Positions 25,102 to 32,062 of a stretch of 64,000 nt of DNA are shown one piece after another (position 1 is the stretch's first letter; every line of letters starts with the position of its first letter). The DNA is from an uncultured Alphaproteobacteria bacterium. Its GTDB lineage: Bacteria; Pseudomonadota; Alphaproteobacteria; UBA8366; JADFVY01. The DNA lies in NCBI GenBank assembly GCA_947259105.1, contig CAMYKU010000032.1:1-64000 (forward strand), given 5' to 3'. A program made the position numbers and the translations under genes. Under the pieces are notes generated by a model, which was given only the letters and a program-made list of their open reading frames with translations, ran no database searches and was not told where the DNA came from.

Positions 25102-26289
25102 ATGAGCAAGGAGAGCAAACGACCCGGCCGGCCGCAGACGCAAGCGGTTCGCGGCGGCCTGGAGCGGAGCCGGTTCCACGAGACCTCCGAGGCCATCTAC
25201 ATGACCTCGGGCTACGTCTACGAATCCGCCGAGGAGGCCGAGGCCGCCTTCAAGGGGGACGCCGAGCGTTTCATCTATTCGCGCTACGCCAACCCCACCG
25301 TGGCCATGTTCGAAGAACGCCTGCGGCTGATCGAGGGGGCGGAAGCCTGCATGGCGACGGCCAGCGGCATGGCCGCGGTGTTCGCGGCGCTGATGAGTCT
25401 CCTGAAGGCCGGCGACCGCATCGTCGCCTCGCGGGCGCTGTTCGGATCCTGCCATTTCATCGTCAACGATGTCCTGCCGCGCTACGGCGTGGCGCATGAG
25501 TTCGTCGACGGCGCCGACGCCGCGCAGTGGGAGGAAGCGCTCTCGAAACCGGCGCAGGCGGTGTTCCTCGAGACGCCCTCGAACCCGGCGCTCGAGATCA
25601 TCGACCTCGACCTGGTGTCGGAACTCGCGCACAGGGCGGGCGCCCAGGTCGTGATCGACAACGTGTTCGCAACGCCGCTGCTGCAAAGGCCGCTGGAGCG
25701 GGGCGCCGACATCGTCGTGTACTCGGCGACCAAGCACATCGACGGCCAGGGCCGGACGCTGGGCGGCGCGGTTCTGGGGCGCAAGGATTTCATCGGCGGC
25801 GAACTGAAGACCTTCCTGCGCCATACCGGGCCGGCGCTCAGCCCGTTCAACGCCTGGGTCCTGGTCAAGGGGCTGGAGACCATGGACCTGCGGGTCGACA
25901 GGATGTGCGACAGTGCGCTGGAGATCGCCCGGTTCCTCGAAGGCCACAACAGCATCAGCCGGGTCCTGTATCCCCACCTGGACAGTCATCCCCAGGCGGC
26001 GCTGGCGCGCCGCCAGATGAGCAAGGGCGGCACCATCGTGTCGTTCGAACTGGCCGGCGGCAAGGCGGCCGCCTTCGGTCTTCTGAACGGCCTGGAGATC
26101 ATCGACATCTCCAACAACCTCGGCGATTCGAAGAGCCTGGCCACCCATCCGGCCACCACCACGCACCAGCGCCTGCCCGCCGAGGAGCGCGTGCGCCTCG
26201 GCATCACCGACGGGCTGGTGCGGCTGTCGGTCGGGCTGGAGGATGTCGAGGATTTGAAGGAAGACCTCGCCCGGGCGCTGGGAACCTGA
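25102..26289 (+). CDS. metZ: O-succinylhomoserine sulfhydrylase
   Basis: A 395-residue PLP enzyme of the Cys/Met metabolism family that makes homocysteine from O-succinylhomoserine and sulfide. It opens with the MetZ-type start TQAVRGGLERSRFHETSEAIYMTSGYVYESAEEAEAAFKGD. It contains YSRYANPTVAMFEERL, ATASGMAAVFAAL and the PLP lysine Lys210 in VVYSATKHIDGQGR, and ends with THPATTTHQRLP and GLVRLSVGLEDVEDL. GGGGGAAG precedes the ATG. It is monocistronic, with its own promoter and palindrome. O-acetylhomoserine as substrate cannot be fully excluded. Confidence 0.9.
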   Translation: MSKESKRPGRPQTQAVRGGLERSRFHETSEAIYMTSGYVYESAEEAEAAFKGDAERFIYSRYANPTVAMFEERLRLIEGAEACMATASGMAAVFAALMSLLKAGDRIVASRALFGSCHFIVNDVLPRYGVAHEFVDGADAAQWEEALSKPAQAVFLETPSNPALEIIDLDLVSELAHRAGAQVVIDNVFATPLLQRPLERGADIVVYSATKHIDGQGRTLGGAVLGRKDFIGGELKTFLRHTGPALSPFNAWVLVKGLETMDLRVDRMCDSALEIARFLEGHNSISRVLYPHLDSHPQAALARRQMSKGGTIVSFELAGGKAAAFGLLNGLEIIDISNNLGDSKSLATHPATTTHQRLPAEERVRLGITDGLVRLSVGLEDVEDLKEDLARALGT

Positions 26290-26344
26290 AGCGCGGCACC
26301 CCCGCGGACACCCGTTATCCCCCGTGCCGGTCACTTCGGCGCGA

Positions 26345-26403
26345 CCTCATGCTTCGAGACGGCGCTCCGCGCCTCCTCGGTATGGGCGTCTCGAAGCATG
26401 AGG
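26345..26403. repeat. Dispersed palindromic repeat (CTCGAAGC...TGAGG family), copy 2
   Basis: Perfect 17-bp arms CCTCATGCTTCGAGACG (26345-26361) and CGTCTCGAAGCATGAGG (26387-26403) enclose 25 bp. It shares the CTCGAAGC/TGAGG core with the element at 22401-22515. It lies downstream of metZ and may act as a terminator for it. Confidence 0.75.
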
Positions 26404-26446
26404 CCGCCCGGTGCAGATTGCGCCATCGCTAACGGACGGAACGGCC

Positions 26447-27397
26447 ATGACGGAGCATGACGAGGCACCCGCGGGAATCGGCATGGGCGAGACCGGGGCG
26501 ATCGCGGCGCCCCCGAACCGGGCCCCCTCACCCGCCGTCGAAAACCACCTGGCGGGCATCCTGTTGATCGTGGCCGCGATGATGGTCGTGCCGTTCATGG
26601 ATGCGCTGGCCAAGTATCTGAGCGACCGCTACGCCGTGTCGCAACTGACCTGGGCGCGGTTCTTCTTCCATTTCATGATCCTGGCGCCGATCGTCCTGTA
26701 CCGCCATGGCGCGGCGGCGCTGCGGCCGGCCCAGCCGGTTCTGCAGCTGGTGCGCAGCGGGTTCACGCTGCTGGCGACGCTCCTGTTCTTCGCGGCCATC
26801 GCGCGGATGCCGATCGCGGACGCGCTGGCGCTGCTGTTCGTCTCGCCCATGGTGGTCACCGCCCTGTCGCCGGTCATGCTGGGCGAACGCGTCGGCGTGC
26901 GGCGTTGGGCGGCGGTGGTCGCCGGGTTCGCGGGCGCGCTGATCATCCTGCGGCCCGGTTTCGGGGTGGCGCAGCTGGCATCGTTCCTGGCCATCGGAGC
27001 CGGCTGTTCCTTCGCGCTCTATACCCTGCTGACGCGGAAGCTCGCCGGCAGCGCGCCGCCGCTGATCACCCTGGCCTATACCGCCGTTACGGGCGCGGTG
27101 CTGATGAGCGTCGCGGTCATCCCCGACTGGATCACCCCGCCGCCGATGGACCTCCTGATGATGGCCGGAATCGGCGCCATCGCCGCCGGCGGGCACTTCC
27201 TTCTGATCCGCGCTTTCGATTACGCGCCGGCCTCGCTGCTGGCGCCCTACACCTATTCCGAGATCGTCATGGCGACCGCGGTGGGATGGTTCATCTTCAG
27301 CGATTTTCCGGACGGCTGGACGTGGACGGGGATTGCCGTGATCGTCGCGAGCGGAATCTACATATCGTGGCGAGAGCGGCGAACGAAAACAACATAG
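26447..27397 (+). CDS. DMT-superfamily transporter with two EamA domains
   Basis: A 316-residue inner-membrane protein with ten predicted helices in two EamA repeats. The first is about 36-165 (LLIVAAMMVVPFMDALAKYLSDRYAVSQLTWARFFFHFMILAP). The second is about 175-305 and ends ASLLAPYTYSEIVMATAVGWFIFSDFPDGWTWTGIAVIVASGIYISWRERR. Members export metabolites such as amino acids; the substrate is unknown. I chose the ATG at 26447 over an upstream GTG that would add residues without a ribosome site. The first 30 residues are hydrophilic and probably cytoplasmic. Confidence 0.85.
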   Translation: MTEHDEAPAGIGMGETGAIAAPPNRAPSPAVENHLAGILLIVAAMMVVPFMDALAKYLSDRYAVSQLTWARFFFHFMILAPIVLYRHGAAALRPAQPVLQLVRSGFTLLATLLFFAAIARMPIADALALLFVSPMVVTALSPVMLGERVGVRRWAAVVAGFAGALIILRPGFGVAQLASFLAIGAGCSFALYTLLTRKLAGSAPPLITLAYTAVTGAVLMSVAVIPDWITPPPMDLLMMAGIGAIAAGGHFLLIRAFDYAPASLLAPYTYSEIVMATAVGWFIFSDFPDGWTWTGIAVIVASGIYISWRERRTKTT

Positions 27398-27411
27398 TGT
27401 GTACAGCGCCG

Positions 27412-27440
27412 TTGCATTGTCCGGCTCCCAAAGCTAAACT
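27412..27440 (+). promoter_or_regulatory. Candidate promoter of the PA2779/PA2778 locus
   Basis: TTGCAT at 27412-27417, a 17-bp spacer and TAAACT at 27435-27440 form a plausible sigma70-type promoter about 60 bp before the first PA2779-family gene. The match is moderate and rests on hexamer similarity alone. Confidence 0.4.
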
Positions 27441-27499
27441 CGCGCCTTGATGAGGGGATGTTCCGGCGGTCGCAACGGTTATATTAGGGAGGTACCCGA

Positions 27500-27922
27500 A
27501 TGTTTTTTCTGCGCAGATATTCCCGATTTGTAGCGCTGCCGCTGGCGGCCCTGATGATGGCGGTATCGATGCCTCTTGGCGCGGCGCAAGCGGCGCTGGT
27601 GAGCACGGACCAGGTCATCGACAAATCGGAAGTCGCAGCCGACCGGGCGCGTGTGGTCGCGTTTTTTGCGCGCGAGGACGTTCGCCGCGAAATGCAGGCC
27701 ATGGGCGTAAATCCCGGCGAGGCGAACGCCCGCCTCGCCGTCATGACCGATGCGGAAGTGCAGCAGATGGCGGCCAGGATCGACAGGCTGCCCGCGGGCC
27801 AGGGGGTCGCCGAGGCGCTGATTAGCGCTGCCCTGATTATTTTCATCGTTCTTCTGGTCACCGACCTCATGGGGGTCACGGACGTCTTCCCGTTCGTCAA
27901 GGGTGGCAGGGCCGGGCGCTAA
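27500..27922 (+). CDS. PA2779-family small membrane protein, first copy
   Basis: A 140-residue protein with a signal peptide (LPLAALMMAVSMPLGAAQA), a charged helical middle (DRARVVAFFAREDVRREMQAMGVNPGEANARLAVMTDAEVQQMAARIDRLPAGQG), and a C-terminal transmembrane helix (ALISAALIIFIVLLVTDLMG) followed by TDVFPFVKGG. This is the layout of the PA2779 family, usually encoded beside a PA2778-type cysteine peptidase, as here. Function is unknown. The ATG at 27500 has GGGAGGT 7 bp upstream. A second, divergent copy follows at 28143. Confidence 0.8.
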   Translation: MFFLRRYSRFVALPLAALMMAVSMPLGAAQAALVSTDQVIDKSEVAADRARVVAFFAREDVRREMQAMGVNPGEANARLAVMTDAEVQQMAARIDRLPAGQGVAEALISAALIIFIVLLVTDLMGVTDVFPFVKGGRAGR

Positions 27923-27960
27923 CGACCGACGCGGCGCCTCCCCTCGAACGACGCGTCGCG

Positions 27961-28146
27961 GTGGCGGGCGTCGGGGCGTGGCTCGGCTGCAATCCGGCCG
28001 GCCGGGATGCGGCATCCGTTGCGGTCATTCTGTTGATTGTCGCATTGCCGGTCCTGATCTGGCCGTTCGACAGAATTTCGCGCGATCGGCCGATGGCGGA
28101 GGCGATACCGATGTCTCCTGTTTCTGGAAAGGTGACTGTCCCATGA
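27961..28146 (+). CDS. Possible small membrane protein between the two PA2779 copies
   Basis: A 61-residue frame beginning with GTG. It contains one strongly hydrophobic segment (AASVAVILLIVALPVLIWPF, about 18-37) followed by basic residues. Its stop overlaps the start of the next gene by 4 bases (ATGA), a pattern of translational coupling. Third codon positions are mostly G or C through the hydrophobic part, as expected for a real gene here. There is no clear ribosome site and no known family. It could also be the remnant of another PA2779-type C-terminus. Confidence 0.4.
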   Translation: MAGVGAWLGCNPAGRDAASVAVILLIVALPVLIWPFDRISRDRPMAEAIPMSPVSGKVTVP

Positions 28147-28508
28147 GCAAACTACGCAATATGCGGTCGGCGCTCGCCACGGTGCTGGCGGCGGCCATGT
28201 TCACGGTATCGATGCCCGTCGGTATCGTCCGGGCGGAGATGGTGAAGACGGACCGGATCATCGAGCGGATGGAAGTGGATGCGCGGCGCGCCGAAATCGC
28301 CGCTTTCGTGGCCCGGGCCGACGTCCGCGAACGAATCGCGGCGCTGGGCGTTGCGCCGGACGAAGCGTCAATGCGGGTTGCCAGCCTGTCGGATGCCGAG
28401 GTACTGCAGGTCGCCCAGGAAATCGAGAACCTGCCGGCGGGACAGGCCGGGGGCGTGTCCCTCGTCGTCATTCTCCTGCTCATTATCATCGTGATCCTGC
28501 TGGTATGA
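28143..28508 (+). CDS. PA2779-family small membrane protein, second copy
   Basis: A 121-residue paralogue of the protein at 27500. It has a signal peptide (ALATVLAAAMFTVSMPVGIVRA), the middle helix pattern RRAEIAAFVARADVRERIAALGVAPDEASMRVASLSDAEVLQVAQEIENLPAGQ, then AGG and a pure transmembrane helix (VSLVVILLLIIIVILLV) reaching the last residue. Unlike copy 1 it has no tail after the membrane helix. The conserved ALGV.P.EA..R...L.DAEV pattern shows the two arose by duplication. The PA2778-type peptidase gene follows after 56 bp. Confidence 0.8.
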   Translation: MSKLRNMRSALATVLAAAMFTVSMPVGIVRAEMVKTDRIIERMEVDARRAEIAAFVARADVRERIAALGVAPDEASMRVASLSDAEVLQVAQEIENLPAGQAGGVSLVVILLLIIIVILLV

Positions 28509-28564
28509 GCGTCCGCACCCGGGCCGTCGAATACCGCCACGCGTATGGATAGCGGGCATTCCCA

Positions 28565-29503
28565 GTGACGGTTGCGAGTCTCGCGAAACGTCTTCTGGCC
28601 GCGGCTCTTCTGATATCGGCCGCGGCCTGTGCCACGACCGAGCAGACCGCGCGGCTGCTGGACGACCCCGGCGTCCTGCCGCCCCGGGCCATGGTCGACG
28701 GGGTGCCGTTCTTCCCGCAGGAGAGATACTATTGCGGTCCGGCGGCCGTGGCCATGGCGCTGGCCTGGACCGGGCTGCCGGTCACCCAGGACGATCTCGT
28801 ACCGCAGGTTTACACGCCCGGCCGCGAGGGGACGCTGCAGCCCGACGTCATCGCGGCGCTGCGGCGCAACGGCAGGCTTGCCGTCGCGATCGACTCCCTG
28901 CCCGACCTGCTCGCCGAACTCGCGGCTGGCCGGCCCGTGCTCGTATTCCAGAACCTCGGCCTTTCCTGGGCGCAGCGATGGCACTTCGCCGTCGCCATCG
29001 GCTATGACCTCGAGGCGCGCGACCTGATCCTGCACTCGGGCACTTATGAAAATTACACGATGGATCTCGGCACGTTCGAGCGGACCTGGCAGCGTGGCGG
29101 TTACTGGGCCCTGGCCGTCCTCAAGCCCGGCCAGCTTCCGGTGCGGGCCGACGAGCTCGCGGTGCTTCGCGCCGCCGCCGGGCTGGAGCGCGTCGCCCGG
29201 TACGATGCCGCCGCCAGCGCATATGAGGCGATCGGACAACGCTGGCCGGCCAGCTTCGCGGCCCATTTCGGACTGGGAAACGTCCGGTACAGACTCGATG
29301 ATCTGGGCGGCGCCGAGGCCGCCTACCGGCGGGCGATCGCGGCGAATCCGGACGCCGCCGGGCCGGCCTGGAACAACCTCGCATACGTGCTGGCCGGGCT
29401 GGACCGCAAGCAGGAGGCGATCCTTGCTGCGCAGGAAGCGGTCGACAGCGATCCCCGGGATGCCAACTACCGGGCGACGCTCACCGAGCTGTCCGCCCGG
29501 TAA
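28565..29503 (+). CDS. PA2778-family C39-like cysteine peptidase with TPR repeats
   Basis: A 312-residue protein that begins with GTG. Its signal sequence ends in a cysteine (LAAALLISAAAC), so it may be a lipoprotein. Residues about 45-175 are a C39-like peptidase domain: the nucleophile is the Cys in VPFFPQERYYCGPAAVAMALAW, and the catalytic His is in WHFAVAIGYDLEARDLILHSG, followed by the Asp/Asn region. Residues about 195-305 hold TPR-like repeats (HFGLGNVRYRLDDLGGAEAAYRRAIAANPDA, AWNNLAYVLAGLDRKQEAILAAQEAVDSDP). C39 peptidases often cut after Gly-Gly in small peptides. The PA2779 proteins upstream are natural candidates as substrates or partners; that link is inference. Confidence 0.82.
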   Translation: MTVASLAKRLLAAALLISAAACATTEQTARLLDDPGVLPPRAMVDGVPFFPQERYYCGPAAVAMALAWTGLPVTQDDLVPQVYTPGREGTLQPDVIAALRRNGRLAVAIDSLPDLLAELAAGRPVLVFQNLGLSWAQRWHFAVAIGYDLEARDLILHSGTYENYTMDLGTFERTWQRGGYWALAVLKPGQLPVRADELAVLRAAAGLERVARYDAAASAYEAIGQRWPASFAAHFGLGNVRYRLDDLGGAEAAYRRAIAANPDAAGPAWNNLAYVLAGLDRKQEAILAAQEAVDSDPRDANYRATLTELSAR

Positions 29504-29625
29504 CGCCGGCCCCGGCAAGAACTTGCAATAATTCCTTCCCTTGGAGTTTCGCTTGGGCCAGTATTGCGGGTATACGGACGGGATTCGCGCCAGAGAAGCT
29601 CGGCCCCAGAACGGAGGAGATTTCC

Positions 29626-30915
29626 ATGCATTACACGACGAAACCGTCGACCAGCCTGCGCGCGCGTCTGCTCGGCACGTCGGCGGTCATCGCGCTCACC
29701 GCCTCCCTGAACATCGTGCCCGCGCGTGACGCGGACGCGGCCGGCTTCGCGCTGAAGGAACAGAGCGCCGCGGCGCTGGGCAACGCCTTTGCCGGCGCAA
29801 CCGCCGGCGCCGAGGACGTGACCTACATGTTCTTCAACCCGGCTGGACTGACGCGGCACGACGGGAACCAGGTGTCGGTGGTTGGCAGCTATATCATCGT
29901 CGACGGCGAGACGAACAATGCAGCGACGACCCCGAACGTTGGCGGCGAGGCGTTTTCCGGAGATGCGGCCGATGACGCCTTCGTTCCGGCCGCCTACCTG
30001 ATGTGGTCCCTGAGCCCCGACCTGAAGCTCGGGCTTGGGATCAATGCGCCGTTCGGCCTGACCACCGAATACAGCCAGACCTGGCAGGGCCGGTTTCACG
30101 CGGTCGAGTCCTCGATGACGACGGTAAACCTGAACCCGACGATCGCCTACCGTGTGAATAGCCAGCTTTCGCTCGGTGTCGGCCTGCAAGCGCAATATAT
30201 GGACGTGACGCTCAGCAGTATCGTCGACGTCGACCCTGGTCCCGGGATAATCGAAGCACTCGGCGAAGTTACAGGCGACGACTGGGCATTCGGGGTCACG
30301 CTCGGCGCACTGTACGAGTTTTCGGACACGACCCGTATGGGGCTGGGCTACCGCTCACAGGTCTCGCAGACGCTGGAGGGCGACTTCACCGTTGGCGGCG
30401 CGCCGGTCAGCGGTGCAGAGGCGGATTTCAAGTCGCCCGATACGATTTCGCTGGGCCTCTACCATGATTACAACGACCAATTCGCGGTCATGGCCGAAAC
30501 AGTGTGGACGCGCTGGAGCACGTTCGACGAGCTTCGGATCGAGGATGGCAGCGGCGGCCTGATCAGCGTCACGCCCGAGGATTGGGATGACGTCTGGTTC
30601 TTCGCCCTCGGCGCGACCTGGAAACCCAATGAGAAGTGGGCTTTCCGGGGCGGCGTGGCCTACGATCAGACCCCCATTTCCGACGATCGGCGGACCCCGC
30701 GAATCACCGACGAGGATCGCACCTGGCTCGCCATCGGCGCGCAATTCCGTCCGACGCCGAACGTCACCATCGACGCCGGCTACACGCATATCTTCGTTAA
30801 GGATGGGGCGGTCAATCTGGCCGCCGGATATACCACGCCCGGGCTGCCGGCATTAACGGCGGATTACGAGAATAACCTCGACATACTGACGGTTCAGGCG
30901 ACGTTCCGGTTCTGA
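29626..30915 (+). CDS. FadL/OmpP1-family outer-membrane transport protein
   Basis: A 429-residue outer-membrane beta-barrel with a signal peptide. The N-terminal hatch reads AGFALKEQSAAALGNAFAGATAGAEDVTYMFFNPAGLTRHDGNQVSVVGSYI, the FadL-family signature including the NPAG motif. The barrel ends in an aromatic residue (ILTVQATFRF), as needed for BAM-dependent insertion. FadL proteins import long-chain fatty acids or other hydrophobic compounds, in keeping with the many acyl-CoA genes nearby. GGAGGAG precedes the ATG. A hairpin terminator follows the stop. Confidence 0.88.
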   Translation: MHYTTKPSTSLRARLLGTSAVIALTASLNIVPARDADAAGFALKEQSAAALGNAFAGATAGAEDVTYMFFNPAGLTRHDGNQVSVVGSYIIVDGETNNAATTPNVGGEAFSGDAADDAFVPAAYLMWSLSPDLKLGLGINAPFGLTTEYSQTWQGRFHAVESSMTTVNLNPTIAYRVNSQLSLGVGLQAQYMDVTLSSIVDVDPGPGIIEALGEVTGDDWAFGVTLGALYEFSDTTRMGLGYRSQVSQTLEGDFTVGGAPVSGAEADFKSPDTISLGLYHDYNDQFAVMAETVWTRWSTFDELRIEDGSGGLISVTPEDWDDVWFFALGATWKPNEKWAFRGGVAYDQTPISDDRRTPRITDEDRTWLAIGAQFRPTPNVTIDAGYTHIFVKDGAVNLAAGYTTPGLPALTADYENNLDILTVQATFRF

Positions 30916-30939
30916 TCGGGCGCACCCGCGCAAAAGAAA

Positions 30940-30971
30940 ACGGCCGCCGGGGCGATCCGGCGGCCGTATTT
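30940..30971. terminator. Bidirectional rho-independent terminator between fadL-like gene and bioY
   Basis: An 11-bp stem, ACGGCCGCCGG with CCGGCGGCCGT, around a 6-base loop. On the minus strand, downstream of bioY, it is followed by TTTTCTTTT. On the plus strand it is followed by ATTT. The genes are convergent, so it serves both. Confidence 0.8.
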
Positions 30972-30994
30972 CATTGTGCAGGGTTCGCCGGCGA

Positions 30995-31606
30995 TCAGCC
31001 GTCGCGCCAGCGCCGCACCGCCTTCCAGGCCAGCGGCATCACCGCCGCTGCGAGCGCCAGCTTGAAGACGTCGCCGATGAGGAACGGGTACAGGCCCCAT
31101 TCGAGAATCGGATTCTCCCAGGTGAAGATCGCGCCGAGCCACAACAGGCCGGGCAGGTAGATCGCCAGATTGCCGATCAGCATGGCCAGCGCCGTGGTCG
31201 CTACGCTCCGGTCCCAGCCGCGCTCCGCCAGCCAGCCGACCAGCGCCGCGGCGAGCACGAAGCCGAACAGATAACCCGCGGTCGTGCCCGTGACCGGATC
31301 GAGGAAGAAGGTCGCGACCCCGCCACCCTTGGCGAACACCGGCAGGCCGGCCGCGCCCTGGGCCAGGTACAGCAGCACGGTGGCGCCGCCGAGGCGCCAG
31401 CCATAGGCCATGCCGATGGCGAGCACGGCGAAGGTCTGCATGGTGATCGGCACCGGGTAGAACGGCACCTGGACCCTGGCGCTCAGCGCCAGCAGCGCGG
31501 TGCCGGCCAGCGCCAGGATGGCGAGGCGAAGCGGCTTCGAAAGGCTGCCCTCGGGCCAGATCGCGCCAGCCAGGGTCTGTTGCGGAAAAGCGGTGGAAGT
31601 TGCCAT
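30995..31606 (-). CDS. bioY: Biotin transporter BioY
   Basis: A 203-residue substrate-binding S component of a biotin ECF transporter with six predicted helices. Family features are LSARVQVPFYPVPITMQTFAVLAIGMAYGWRLGGATVLLYLAQGAAGLPVFAKGGG, DPVTGTTAGYLFGFVLAAALVGWLAERG and a C-terminal PFLIGDVFKLALAAAVMPLAW. No BioM or BioN gene is adjacent, as is common in alphaproteobacteria where BioY can act alone. The start at 31606 begins the recognisable protein; the much longer open frame upstream does not look coding. A strong terminator follows. Confidence 0.9.
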   Translation of the reverse strand: MATSTAFPQQTLAGAIWPEGSLSKPLRLAILALAGTALLALSARVQVPFYPVPITMQTFAVLAIGMAYGWRLGGATVLLYLAQGAAGLPVFAKGGGVATFFLDPVTGTTAGYLFGFVLAAALVGWLAERGWDRSVATTALAMLIGNLAIYLPGLLWLGAIFTWENPILEWGLYPFLIGDVFKLALAAAVMPLAWKAVRRWRDG

Positions 31607-32062
31607 GTCGATCGTCTCATTCTGGAAAACCGTCGCGCCGTTTATAGCGGCCCGCCGGGAAAATCCATAGCCGATTCTTCGCATCGGGCTCACGCGCTGC
31701 CGGATTGGCATGCCGCGATCCGTCGCCGGGAGCGTGCCGCCGCGGTTTTCCCGGATGACAAAGTGCCAGTTGGTTCCGCCCCGGAACGAGTCCGATAGGA
31801 GCCGAAGTCCCCGTTGCCTGCGCCACGCAAATATGGCATTTTGATTTGAGGGGACAAGCGTGCAGTAAATGGCTCTCCCGGGGCGGCAGTTCAGCGGCAG
31901 ACCCCGGCGGGATTGAGGGACGCCCTGGCACGAATCGTGGCCGGGCTCTGCAAGCTGGGCTGAAGTCTCCGAGTTAACCGGTTCTGTCCTTATCTCCTGA
32001 GTACGAGCGTGTCTTGCGGCATGCTCGCGCGATTGGTTCTCTATTCGCACTGGGAGGAAATC
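31607..32062. other. 456-bp divergent region between bioY and a secreted propeller gene
   Basis: I see no gene. The base composition falls from about 31850 onward and stays lower through the next gene. A half-site-like TTTATAG occurs near 31640, but no full BioR-type palindrome. GGGAGGAAA at the right end is the ribosome site of the next gene. Promoters for both divergent genes should lie here. Confidence 0.5.

Noticed and set aside
21172-26403. CRISPR array suggested by repeated palindromes
   Set aside because: The copies are kilobases apart, differ in length and lack regular spacers or cas genes; they are dispersed intergenic repeats.
31607-31700. BioR operator upstream of bioY
   Set aside because: Only a half-site-like TTTATAG is present and no full palindrome.
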